In this document: one piece after another, positions 8,877 through 19,660 of the stretch
Position numbering within the stretch: position 1 is the stretch's first letter
How the letters are laid out: every line of letters begins with the position of its first letter
From: Pseudomonadota bacterium
Lineage (GTDB): Bacteria; Pseudomonadota; Alphaproteobacteria; Rhizobiales; JAKPQE01
Length of the DNA stretch: 37,528 bases
Assembly (NCBI GenBank): GCA_029572955.1
Contig: JAKPQE010000004.1
Coordinates: forward strand, 1 to 37,528
Direction: 5' to 3'
Notes under the pieces: model-generated
The model's database searches: none
What the model was told of the DNA's origin: nothing
Seen by the model: only the letters and a program-made list of their open reading frames with translations
Position numbers and translations under genes: made by a program

Positions 8877-9090
8877 CGCCCCCCGCGCCGCCCGCTTGCC
8901 GCCCCTGTCCCGGACCACCGCGCCGCGACCGCCAAAATTTGGCCGAACTCCCGGCTTCTATGCTAAAGCCCTATCCAGCCGGACCGAAGCGTCGCGCGGC
9001 GGCGCGCTGCGGCGATACGTTGGATGAGACGGCACGGCGCTTCGCGAGCGAAGGCCGGCCGGCAGAAAGCGGGAGGAGGTGGCCATCGCC

Positions 9091-10146
9091 ATGTTCGAAA
9101 TCGACTATTCGTCCATTTTGCGGCGCGTCCTGCCGCTCGTCGCGCTCGCTTGCGTCGGCCTTGCGACGCCGGCCCTCGCCGGCCCGCTCGACGACCTTTC
9201 CGGGCGCCTCGCGCTGATGGAATATCAGGCCGACCGCATCTCGGCCGCGACCGGCGCGCCGATGCCGCCGGCCGAGGTTCCCGATGCCTCCGCCCCTGCC
9301 GCGCCGATGGTCGTTGCCCAGTCCTCCGGCTCGGTCGCCGACCTCACCGTGCGCATGAACCGCCTCGAGGAGCAGCTTCGCCTGATCACCGGGCAGTTCG
9401 AGGAGACCAACTTCCAGATCCGGCGGCTCCAGGACCAGCTCCAGCGCATGCAGGAGGACAACGAGTTCCGCTTCCAGGATCTCGAAAAGGGCTCCGGCAA
9501 GAAGCGCTCGGACGCTGCTCCCGCGCAGACGGCCGAACCGGCCAAGGAGACCGCCGCGGCTGCGCCCGCCGGCGGTCCCGCCGCCGGCCCGCAGACCCTC
9601 GGCCAGGTGCCCCACATCGCCGCCACGGACGAGACCCCGGCCGACGCGCCGGGCCGCCCGCTCGATCTCTCGACCCTCATCCTGCAGAGCGGCGCTCTCG
9701 AGGAGCCGGTCGAGAACGGCGTGCCGGGCGTCGCCTCGCACGAATTCGCCGCGGCGGGCCCCTCGAGCCCGCGCGCCGATTACGACGCCGCCTATGGCAA
9801 CATCCTGCGCGGCGACTATGGCGCGGCGGAATCCTCGTTCCGTGGTTTCATCGACCACTATCCGAACGACCCGCTGGCCGCCGACGCCCAGTACTGGCTC
9901 GGCGAGAGCCTTTACGGCCAGGGCCGCTATCGCGATGCAGCCAATACCTTCCTCGCCCACTACAAGACCTGGCCGGACAGCCGCAAGGTGCCCGACAGTC
10001 TCCTGAAGCTGGCCGCCTCGCTCGGCGCCCTCGGCGAGACCTCGACCGCCTGCGCCACCTACGGCAAGCTGCTCAACGACTACCCGGACGCCTCGGCCGC
10101 GGTGCGCCAGCGCGCCCTCGCCGACCAGAAGAAATACCATTGCTGA
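9091..10146 (+). CDS. cpoB: Cell division coordinator CpoB (YbgF family)
   Basis: 351 residues. Signal peptide (about 1-31, ending ATPALA|GP), a coiled coil (about 85-145, heptad-like NRLEEQLRLITGQFEETN), a low-complexity Ala/Pro linker, and C-terminal tetratricopeptide repeats (about 230-345) containing YPNDPLAADAQYWLGESLYG. Known role: periplasmic partner of TolA and PBP1B that couples outer-membrane constriction to septal peptidoglycan synthesis. A GTG at 9079 is in frame but overlaps the GGAGGAGG ribosome site, so the ATG at 9091 is preferred. The position after pal is the standard order. Seven bases separate it from tilS. Confidence 0.92.
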   Translation: MFEIDYSSILRRVLPLVALACVGLATPALAGPLDDLSGRLALMEYQADRISAATGAPMPPAEVPDASAPAAPMVVAQSSGSVADLTVRMNRLEEQLRLITGQFEETNFQIRRLQDQLQRMQEDNEFRFQDLEKGSGKKRSDAAPAQTAEPAKETAAAAPAGGPAAGPQTLGQVPHIAATDETPADAPGRPLDLSTLILQSGALEEPVENGVPGVASHEFAAAGPSSPRADYDAAYGNILRGDYGAAESSFRGFIDHYPNDPLAADAQYWLGESLYGQGRYRDAANTFLAHYKTWPDSRKVPDSLLKLAASLGALGETSTACATYGKLLNDYPDASAAVRQRALADQKKYHC

Positions 10147-10153
10147 GCGCGGC

Positions 10154-11449
10154 ATGACCGCCGCCATCGAAGCCGCCGAAGCCGGCCAGCTCTTCCGATT
10201 TCTCGAGAATTTCCGCGCCCTCGGCCTTGCCGTTTCCGGCGGCCCCGATTCGATCGCGCTGATGGCGCTGATGGCCCGCTGGGCCGGCGAGCGCGCCGAT
10301 CGTCCCCGCCTTCTCGTTCTGACCGTCGACCACCGCCTGCGCCCCGAAGCGGCGGCCGAGGCAGAAATGGTCGCCGCCGCCGCTGCTTCCCTCGGCCTTG
10401 CGCACCGCACCCTCCAGCGCCCCGGCGCCGCCCCCGCCGCCAACATCCAGGCCGAAGCCCGCACCGCCCGCTATCGCCTCTTCGCCGCGGCGGCCGCCGC
10501 CGAGAACCTCGGCGCCGTCGTCACCGCCCACCACCTCGACGACCAGGCCGAAACGCTGCTCCTGCGCCTCGGCCGCGGCTCCGGGCTCTACGGCCTTGCC
10601 GCGATGACGCCCGATGCCACCGTCGAAGGCGTCCGCGTGCTGCGCCCGCTGCTCGGCGTCGCCCGTGCGCGCCTCGCCGCGACGGCCGAGGCCGCCGGCC
10701 TGCCGGTCGTCGCCGATCCGAGCAACGACGATGCCCGCTATGCCCGGGTGCGGCTGCGCCGGCTGATGCCGGCCCTTGCCCGCGAGGGCCTCACCGGCGA
10801 GCGCCTCGCCGCCACCGCCGGACGTCTGCGACGCGCCGCCGCAGCGCTCGACGAGATCGCCGAAAGCCTCCTCGTCCGATCCGGCGCGTTCCATCCCGCC
10901 GGCTTTGCGATCCTCGATGCAGCACCGCTCGTCGCCGCGCCCGAAGAGATCGGCCTTCGCGCCCTGTCGCGCCTCGTGCGGGAGGTCGCGATGGCGCCCT
11001 ATCCGCCGCGCCTCGAACGGCTCGAAGCGGTCTACGCCGCGATTCGGGCAACGGCGAGGGACGCCGGCGAGCTGCGCCGCACTCTTGCCGGCGCCGTCGT
11101 CTCGTTCGCCGGCGGTCGCCTCCTCGTCTATCCGGAAGCCGGTCGCGCCGGCCTGCCCGCGTTCCGCCTGGAGCCTGGGCAAACCCGCGTCTGGCACCGC
11201 CGCTTCGAGGTCGCGCTCGCCGAGGACGCCGCCCCCGTCGAGATCGCCGCGCTCGGCGCCGAGGGCTGGCGCGCCCTTCCCGACACGCCGCGCGCCGGCC
11301 TCATCCGCGCCGCCGCGATCACCACCCTTGCCGCCCGGCGCGACGGCGAACTCGTCGCCGTGCCGTCCCTCGCGCTGCCGCAGGCGCCGACCGGCCTCCT
11401 CGCCCGCCATCTCGGCTCCCTTTTCGCCGACGCGTCGATGCGCCCCTGA
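10154..11449 (+). CDS. tilS: tRNA(Ile)-lysidine synthetase TilS
   Basis: 431 residues. The N-type ATP-pyrophosphatase P-loop is SGGPDS (28-33), followed by LTVDHRLRPEA and VVTAHHLDDQAETLLLRLGRG. These features identify the enzyme that joins lysine to C34 of the minor tRNA-Ile(CAU) so that it reads AUA. The C-terminal half is Ala/Arg-rich and poorly conserved, as usual for the family. It starts seven bases after cpoB, so the two are likely cotranscribed; ftsH follows after 175 bases, the order seen in many alphaproteobacteria. Confidence 0.94.
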   Translation: MTAAIEAAEAGQLFRFLENFRALGLAVSGGPDSIALMALMARWAGERADRPRLLVLTVDHRLRPEAAAEAEMVAAAAASLGLAHRTLQRPGAAPAANIQAEARTARYRLFAAAAAAENLGAVVTAHHLDDQAETLLLRLGRGSGLYGLAAMTPDATVEGVRVLRPLLGVARARLAATAEAAGLPVVADPSNDDARYARVRLRRLMPALAREGLTGERLAATAGRLRRAAAALDEIAESLLVRSGAFHPAGFAILDAAPLVAAPEEIGLRALSRLVREVAMAPYPPRLERLEAVYAAIRATARDAGELRRTLAGAVVSFAGGRLLVYPEAGRAGLPAFRLEPGQTRVWHRRFEVALAEDAAPVEIAALGAEGWRALPDTPRAGLIRAAAITTLAARRDGELVAVPSLALPQAPTGLLARHLGSLFADASMRP

Positions 11450-11494
11450 GACGACATGGCTCAACCAGACCTTAATCGCTCGCCGCTAGATTAC

Positions 11495-11544
11495 CGCCTC
11501 GTCCGAGGCGAGATCGGGGAAAGCCCGGGTTGGCAAGACCCGGG
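11495..11544 (+). other. Two GC-rich hairpins in the tilS-ftsH intergenic region
   Basis: CGCCTC (11495-11500) pairs with GAGGCG (11505-11510), and CCCGGGT (11524-11530) pairs with ACCCGGG (11538-11544). Neither has a T run. They may be a leader structure of ftsH or a weak transcription pause after tilS. No clear heat-shock promoter was found here. Confidence 0.35.
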
Positions 11545-11624
11545 TGCGTTCCTATGTTTGTCCACGGAGCGCCCGGAATGCCCGACGAGCCGATTGTTTC
11601 GGCTGTCGTGACGAAGGATCGAAG

Positions 11625-13550
<1,926 letters not shown>

Positions 13551-13573
13551 CGCGACGAGACGAGCATCGACGA

Positions 13574-13609
13574 CCGGGCCCGGCGGCAACGCCGGGCCCG
13601 GCGCCGTTT
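13574..13609 (+). terminator. Probable terminator after ftsH
   Basis: Perfect 12-bp stem CCGGGCCCGGCG (13574-13585) / CGCCGGGCCCGG (13590-13601) capped by the GNRA-type loop GCAA. Only a short T run (13607-13609) follows, so termination may be incomplete. Confidence 0.6.
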
Positions 13610-13945
13610 CGGGCACGCGCGCCTGCGGCCAAACTCTTGCCGCAAACCCTCAGCATCGCTATCAACGGCGGGAACGGACGCGCCCGGTGCGCCCGGCAGG
13701 GCGGGGGCGAGGCGCCCTTTGCCGCCTTCGCTTTGACGCTTTGTCCAGAATTCTGTGAGAGAGTGCCGGAATTGACGCGCCTGCCGGACCGCGAGCGAAC
13801 GCGACCCGGCCAGGGCCGCGACGGCGGAACGCCCGGATTGGGACCGGGGCGGCCCGCCGCAGGGGAAAGAGTGAGGACCGGACCACCGCCGCAGGGGCCC
13901 GAAAGGGTTCGCGACGGGCTGGTCCTCTGCTTCAGGGAAGGTGTA
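13610..13945 (+). other. Intergenic stretch before glmM
   Basis: No gene is seen in this stretch between the ftsH terminator and glmM. A plus-strand frame is open across all of it but reads as Arg/Gly/Pro low complexity. A promoter for glmM probably lies around 13730-13770, the least GC-rich part, but no convincing -35/-10 pair could be fixed. Confidence 0.4.
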
Positions 13946-15289
13946 ATGACGCGCAAGTTTTTCGGAACCGACGGCATCCGCGGGCAGGCCAACCGCTTCC
14001 CGATCACCGCCGAGATCGCCCTCAAGGTCGGCATGGCGGCCGGCCTCGTCTTCACGCGGGGCAAGCATCGCCACCGCGTCGTCATCGGCAAGGACACCCG
14101 CCTTTCCGGCTACATGATCGAACCGGCCCTCGTCGCCGGCTTCACCTCGGTCGGCATGGACGTGCTGCTGCTCGGCCCGATGCCGACGCCCGCCGTCGCC
14201 ATGCTCACCCGCTCGATGCGCGCCGATATCGGCGTCATGATCTCGGCCTCGCACAACAGCTTCGAGGACAACGGCATCAAGCTCTTCGGCCCGGACGGCT
14301 ACAAACTCTCCGACGAGGTCGAGGCGGAGATCGAGCGGCTGATCCAGTCCGACCTCGCCAGCCGCCTCGCCGGCTCGGGCGACCTCGGCCGCGCCAAGCG
14401 CGTCGAGGGCGTGCGCGACCGCTATGTCGAGTTCGCCAAGCGCACCCTGCCGCGCGCCATGAGCCTCGACGGCATGCGCGTCGTGCTCGACTGCGCCAAC
14501 GGCGCGGCCTATCGCGTCGCCCCGGAAGTGCTCTGGGAACTCGGCGCCGAGGTGTTCCCGATCGGCGTCGAGCCGGACGGCTTCAACATCAACCTGGAAT
14601 GCGGCTCGACCCACCCCGAAGCGCTGAAGCGCAAGGTCCACGAGGTCCGCGCCGACATCGGCATCGCCCTCGACGGTGACGCCGACCGCGTCATGATCGT
14701 CGACGAGAAGGGCAATGTCGTCGACGGCGACCAGTTGATGGCCGTCGTCGCCCAGTCCTGGATGGAGGACGGGCGCCTTGCCGCCGGCGGCATCGTCGCC
14801 ACCGTCATGTCCAATCTCGGCCTCGAGCGCTATCTCGGCGACCTCGGCCTGACCCTCGCCCGCGTCAAGGTCGGCGACCGCTACGTCGTCGAGCACATGC
14901 GCGAACACGGCTACAATGTCGGTGGCGAGCAGTCCGGCCACATCATCCTGTCGGACTATGCGACGACCGGCGACGGCCTCGTCGCGGCGCTCCAGGTGCT
15001 CTCCGTGGTGCACAAGCTGGAACGTCCGGTGAGCGAGGTCTGCAACCGCTTCGAGGCGGTGCCGCAGCTCCTCAAGAACGTCCGCTACAACGGCACGACG
15101 CCGCTCGAGAGCGAGGCCGTGCGCTCGGTCATCGAGGCCGGCCGCAGCCGCCTCGGCGCCACCGGCCGCCTCGTCATCCGCCCCTCGGGCACCGAGCCGC
15201 TGATCCGCGTCATGGGCGAGGGCGACGACGAGCGTCTCGTCCACGAGATCGTCGACGACATCTGCGGCGCGATCAGCCGCGCCGCCTGA
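13946..15289 (+). CDS. glmM: Phosphoglucosamine mutase GlmM
   Basis: 447 residues, the normal length. N-terminal FGTDGIRG, the active-site loop [14 protein letters not shown] with phosphorylated Ser102, the metal-binding loop DGDADRVM, the sugar-binding GGEQSGH and the phosphate-binding [12 protein letters not shown] all appear in order. It converts glucosamine-6-phosphate to glucosamine-1-phosphate for UDP-GlcNAc, hence peptidoglycan and LPS. The ATG at 13946 sits behind AGGGAAGGTG. A much longer frame running in from 11654 is the shadow of ftsH. It converges with the EamA gene, 15 bases apart, with no terminator seen between them. Confidence 0.97.
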   Translation: MTRKFFGTDGIRGQANRFPITAEIALKVGMAAGLVFTRGKHRHRVVIGKDTRLSGYMIEPALVAGFTSVGMDVLLLGPMPTPAVAMLTRSMRADIGVMISASHNSFEDNGIKLFGPDGYKLSDEVEAEIERLIQSDLASRLAGSGDLGRAKRVEGVRDRYVEFAKRTLPRAMSLDGMRVVLDCANGAAYRVAPEVLWELGAEVFPIGVEPDGFNINLECGSTHPEALKRKVHEVRADIGIALDGDADRVMIVDEKGNVVDGDQLMAVVAQSWMEDGRLAAGGIVATVMSNLGLERYLGDLGLTLARVKVGDRYVVEHMREHGYNVGGEQSGHIILSDYATTGDGLVAALQVLSVVHKLERPVSEVCNRFEAVPQLLKNVRYNGTTPLESEAVRSVIEAGRSRLGATGRLVIRPSGTEPLIRVMGEGDDERLVHEIVDDICGAISRAA

Positions 15290-15304
15290 TCCGGGACGAA
15301 CGCC

Positions 15305-16222
15305 TCAACGCCGGCCGCGCCTCGCTTCGGCGAGCGCGAGACCGGCGACGAGCAGCGCGAACCCCGCCGCGTCCTGCCAGGCCAGCCGCTCGCCGAGGAA
15401 AACGATCCCGGTGACGACGGCAAAGGCCGGGATGAGATAGTTCGACAGCGACACGAAGCCGGCCCCCGCCCTGTGCAGCAGGCGGAACAGCACCACCGTC
15501 GCTATCGCCGTCGGCAAGACGCCGAGGACGACGACCGCGGTCGCGCTTGCCGGCGTCACCGCCGAAAGCCCGGCCGGCGCCGTCACCATGGCAAGGACGG
15601 TGGCGAGCACGGCGGCGGCGACCAGTACGCCGGCGCTTTTCTCGATCGGGTCCATCGGCGGCGCCCGCCGCGCCGTCACCCCCATCAGCGCGTAGCACAC
15701 CGTCGCCGCGAGGATCGCCAGTTCGGCAAGCACCGTCGTGCCGCCGGCGCCGAGACCGCCGAGCGCGTCCGGCCCGATGAGGAAGACGACGCCGAGAAAG
15801 CCGACGAGGAAGCCGGCGCCGCGCCGCGCCGTCATCGGCTCGTCGGGCAAGAGGAAATGGGCGAGCGTGATGACCACCAGGGGCACCGCCGCCATCAGGA
15901 TGCCGGCCAGCCCCGAGGCGATGTACTGCGTACCCCAGGCGATGAGGAAGAACGGCGCCACATTGCCGACGGCGCCGAGCCACAGGCACCAGAGCCAGCG
16001 CCTGAGGCCCTCCCCCGCCGGCCGGCCGCCCCGGGCAAGGACGATCGCGACGAGCAGCGCCGCGCCGATCGCGATGCGCAGCGCCGCCACCCATTGCGGC
16101 GCCAGCGCGCCGACCGCCACCTTGGTCAGCGCGAAGGACGAGCCCCAGGCGACGACCAGAACCGACAGTTCCAGCCAGTCGGCCGGCCGCCGCATCCCGA
16201 ATCCTTCGCCACCACCCGCCAT
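15305..16222 (-). CDS. EamA-family (DMT superfamily) membrane transporter
   Basis: 305 residues with about ten hydrophobic helices arranged as two EamA repeats. The N-terminal repeat opens with WGSSFALTKVAVG, and the second ends with SLSNYLIPAFAVVTGIVFLGERL, a typical family signature. Drug/metabolite exporters of this group move amino acids, purines or small toxic metabolites outward; the substrate cannot be told from sequence. The start at 16222 is chosen for an AGGAGG site seven bases before it; the frame is open to 16303. It is monocistronic, convergent with glmM and divergent from the outer-membrane protein gene. Confidence 0.85.
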   Translation of the reverse strand: MAGGGEGFGMRRPADWLELSVLVVAWGSSFALTKVAVGALAPQWVAALRIAIGAALLVAIVLARGGRPAGEGLRRWLWCLWLGAVGNVAPFFLIAWGTQYIASGLAGILMAAVPLVVITLAHFLLPDEPMTARRGAGFLVGFLGVVFLIGPDALGGLGAGGTTVLAELAILAATVCYALMGVTARRAPPMDPIEKSAGVLVAAAVLATVLAMVTAPAGLSAVTPASATAVVVLGVLPTAIATVVLFRLLHRAGAGFVSLSNYLIPAFAVVTGIVFLGERLAWQDAAGFALLVAGLALAEARRGRR

Positions 16223-16321
16223 CCGTCCGCCTCCTGCGCCGTCCTCGCCGGTCCGCGGCAAGGGGTGGCACGGCCGCGCCCGGCTGTCCAGCCGCGATGC
16301 CAACGCGGTTAACGAACGTGG

Positions 16322-16336
16322 TTAAACCTCTCTTAA
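16322..16336 (+). promoter_or_regulatory. CtrA box before the first omp gene
   Basis: TTAAACCTCTCTTAA is an exact TTAA-N7-TTAA. A third TTAA lies at 16309-16312, nine bases further upstream. The box is 88 bases before the omp start. This matches the established CtrA consensus; binding itself is inferred. Confidence 0.6.
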
Positions 16337-16423
16337 GAAAGGCGTCTCATAGTCGGCGCCGAGAGTTGAGAACCATGTCGCGCGTCGCCTGTGACGCCGC
16401 CGCCGTCCGCAAAGGAATTGCAC

Positions 16424-17305
16424 ATGACCAGGGTCTCGCGCACCATCGTCGCCGGCACGGCAGCGCTCCTCGCCTCGGCCGGCCTCGCGCTCGCCGCCGA
16501 CATGGCAATCCCCTATCCCGAGCCGCCGGTGGTCGAGGAGCCGATCATCGCCCCGATGTTCGGCGGCTGGTACATCCGCGGCGACGTCGGCGTCGGCATC
16601 ACCGGCAACGACGGCTGGGAGATGCACGATCTCGCCATCGCCGGCGGCCGCTTCGTCACCGACGACATGGGCGACGCGCTGATCGTCGGCGCCGGTGTCG
16701 GCTACCGCATCCACGAGCGCGTCCGCCTCGAGATCACCGGCGAATATCGCGGCTCGATCGGCATCTCGGCCACCGACCAGTACAAGTACACCTGTACCTT
16801 CGCCGGCGGCAGCTGCCCGGCGATCGGCGCCGTCATCGACCGCAACAACATGTGGGAAGGCGAGCTTTCCTCGACCGTGGTGATGGCCAACGGCCTGTTC
16901 GACATCGGCGAGTTCAAGGGCCTGAGGCCGTTCGTCGGCGGCGGTGTCGGCATGGCCTACAACCGCATCCACGGCCTGCGCGACTTCGACCCCTCCGACC
17001 TCGGCGGCGGCGGCATCGTCAACGACAAGGGCAAGTGGAACTTCGCCTGGGCCCTGCAGGCCGGCGTCGGCTACGAGGTCAACGAGCGCCTGACGCTCGA
17101 GGCCGGCTATCGCTACATCAACCTCGGCGACGCCGAGAGCGGCACCGTGCGCTGCCTGCCGGTCGGCTCCTGCACCTATCAGGGCCTGAAGATCAAGGAC
17201 ATCGATTCGCACGACCTGCGCCTCGGCATGCGCTGGCTGCTCGACGCCCCGGTGGCGGTCGAGCGCGTCGAGCCGAATTTCGCGCCGATCATCCGCAAGT
17301 ACTGA
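16424..17305 (+). CDS. Outer-membrane beta-barrel protein, Omp25/Omp31-like (first of a pair)
   Basis: 293 residues. A signal peptide (1-24, ending LALA|AD) is followed by a short Pro-rich segment and an eight-strand-type barrel with alternating strands: GGWYIRGDVGVGI at the start, FVGGGVGMAYN and GYEVNERLTLEAGYRYINLG in the middle, and HDLRLGMRWLL near the end. Two close cysteine pairs (C-x7-C near 122-130 and C-x6-C near 242-249) fall in predicted loops. The start is ATG 16424 behind AAAGGAA. It is similar along its length to the next gene (17483-18256), so the two arose by duplication. Known relatives are abundant surface proteins that tie the outer membrane to peptidoglycan or act in permeability and adhesion. 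A CtrA box precedes it and a terminator follows. Confidence 0.85.
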   Translation: MTRVSRTIVAGTAALLASAGLALAADMAIPYPEPPVVEEPIIAPMFGGWYIRGDVGVGITGNDGWEMHDLAIAGGRFVTDDMGDALIVGAGVGYRIHERVRLEITGEYRGSIGISATDQYKYTCTFAGGSCPAIGAVIDRNNMWEGELSSTVVMANGLFDIGEFKGLRPFVGGGVGMAYNRIHGLRDFDPSDLGGGGIVNDKGKWNFAWALQAGVGYEVNERLTLEAGYRYINLGDAESGTVRCLPVGSCTYQGLKIKDIDSHDLRLGMRWLLDAPVAVERVEPNFAPIIRKY

Positions 17306-17331
17306 CGCACCGGACATCCGGTCGACCGGGA

Positions 17332-17361
17332 CGGCGCGGGAGGCATCTCCCGCGCCGCTTT
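17332..17361 (+). terminator. Terminator after the first omp gene
   Basis: Perfect 11-bp stem CGGCGCGGGAG (17332-17342) / CTCCCGCGCCG (17347-17357), loop GCAT, followed by CTTTGGTTTG. Confidence 0.7.
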
Positions 17362-17396
17362 GGTTTGCCGGGCCCGCGCCGGCGCATGCGGAAATT

Positions 17397-17421
17397 CATG
17401 GTTAATCGCGGATTAACCATG
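17397..17421. promoter_or_regulatory. Perfect palindrome containing a CtrA box, before the second omp gene
   Basis: CATGGTTAATC (17397-17407) and GATTAACCATG (17411-17421) are exact inverted repeats around GCG. Within them TTAA (17402-17405) and TTAA (17413-17416) are seven bases apart, the exact CtrA box spacing. The site is 62 bases before the start codon, a position compatible with promoter control. Two-fold symmetry is more than the CtrA consensus requires. Confidence 0.6.
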
Positions 17422-17482
17422 CGGCGCGATGATCTCCGGCAATGGGCCGAGGCGCCCGTCTGCCCGCTCCGGGAGTTTCGTC

Positions 17483-18256
17483 ATGAACCGCACCGTCCTT
17501 CTCGCCGCCGCACTCCTTGCCGCCTCCGCCGGCGCCGCGAGCGCCGCCGACATGGCCGAAGGCTGGCCGACGATCGTGCCGGCCGACCGCGAAGGCCCGG
17601 TCGAGTTCGGCTCGGCCTGGTACATGCGCGGCGATATCGGCATCGCCCTCTATGCCGACCCGGATATCGGCTATTCCGGCGGCGCCATGGCGGCGACCGC
17701 GAGCGGCGGCGAACTCGACAAGACCTGGACGGCCGGCGTCGGCATCGGCACCCGCTTCGGCAAGTGGTTCCGCACCGACGTCACCTTCGACTACCACATG
17801 GCGACCGACTACAGCGCCGGCGGCACCAGCGCCTGCGGCGGCGCGGGCACGTCCTGCGCCATTTCGACGACGGCGGATTTCTCGACCTACACGCTGCTCA
17901 TCAACGGCTATGTCGACCTGCCCGTCTCCGACCTCGTGACGCCCTATCTCGGCGTCGGCGTCGGCGGCTCCTTCGTCGACTGGAACGACTATGCCGAGGT
18001 GCACCGCTGCACCGCCGGCTGTGCCATCACCGAGCGTTATGCCCTTTCGACCGACGACCGCTGGCGCTTCGCCTATGCCGCGATGGCCGGCGTCAGCTTC
18101 GACGTCGCCCCGAACCTCAAGGTCGACGCCGGCTACCGTTTCCTCGGCATCGGCAAGGGCGACATCGTCGACGCCGTCGCCGGCGTGCCGGTCGCCGAAT
18201 ACGACAAGCTCTATTCCCACGAGCTGCGCGTCGGCCTGCGCTACGAGATCGAATAG
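17483..18256 (+). CDS. Outer-membrane beta-barrel protein, Omp25/Omp31-like (second of a pair)
   Basis: 257 residues. Signal peptide (1-21, ending ASA|AD), then a barrel that follows its upstream paralogue strand by strand: [12 protein letters not shown] against [26 protein letters not shown] against RLTLEAGYRYINLG, and [13 protein letters not shown] against SHDLRLGMRWLL at the end. Cysteine pairs again fall in predicted surface loops. The start is ATG 17483 behind GGGAG. It has its own upstream regulatory site (the palindromic CtrA box) after the terminator of its paralogue, so the copies are probably controlled separately. Specific function unknown. Confidence 0.84.
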   Translation: MNRTVLLAAALLAASAGAASAADMAEGWPTIVPADREGPVEFGSAWYMRGDIGIALYADPDIGYSGGAMAATASGGELDKTWTAGVGIGTRFGKWFRTDVTFDYHMATDYSAGGTSACGGAGTSCAISTTADFSTYTLLINGYVDLPVSDLVTPYLGVGVGGSFVDWNDYAEVHRCTAGCAITERYALSTDDRWRFAYAAMAGVSFDVAPNLKVDAGYRFLGIGKGDIVDAVAGVPVAEYDKLYSHELRVGLRYEIE

Positions 18257-18350
18257 CGCCGAGAACGATCTGTCGCACCTACCTTCGGATGAGGGTCGAT
18301 CATTCCGATTGACTCTCTCCCCCGCTCCCCGTATCGCAGTTCGCGGGACA

Positions 18351-18392
18351 CCCCTCCCCAACGAGGGGCGCCTATCTGAGAGGGTAGATATC
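18351..18392 (+). promoter_or_regulatory. Structured leader of serC (candidate serC-motif RNA)
   Basis: Two small hairpins lie directly before serC: CCCCT (18351-18355) with AGGGG (18364-18368), and TATCT (18373-18377) with AGATA (18386-18390), whose loop GAGAGGGT carries the ribosome-binding site. A conserved serC-motif RNA is known before serC-serA operons in alphaproteobacteria; the position and the two-hairpin form fit my recollection of it, but the consensus was not checked. Confidence 0.5.
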
Positions 18393-19559
<1,167 letters not shown>

Positions 19560-19615
19560 CGCGAACCGCCGCGTCTCGCCCGAACGATATCGACCACTGT
19601 CAATCACCACGGCGC

Positions 19616-19637
19616 GGGCCGGCTGAAACGCCGGTCC
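19616..19637 (+). other. Hairpin between serC and serA
   Basis: GGGCCGGC (19616-19623) pairs with GCCGGTCC (19630-19637) with one G-U pair and loop TGAAAC. There is no T run; it may modulate the operon or stabilise one transcript end. Confidence 0.3.
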
Positions 19638-19660
19638 GCCGACCAAAGGAACATCCGACC

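Noticed and set aside
9079-9081. GTG start for cpoB
   Set aside because: It overlaps the GGAGGAGG ribosome site; the ATG at 9091 is better placed.
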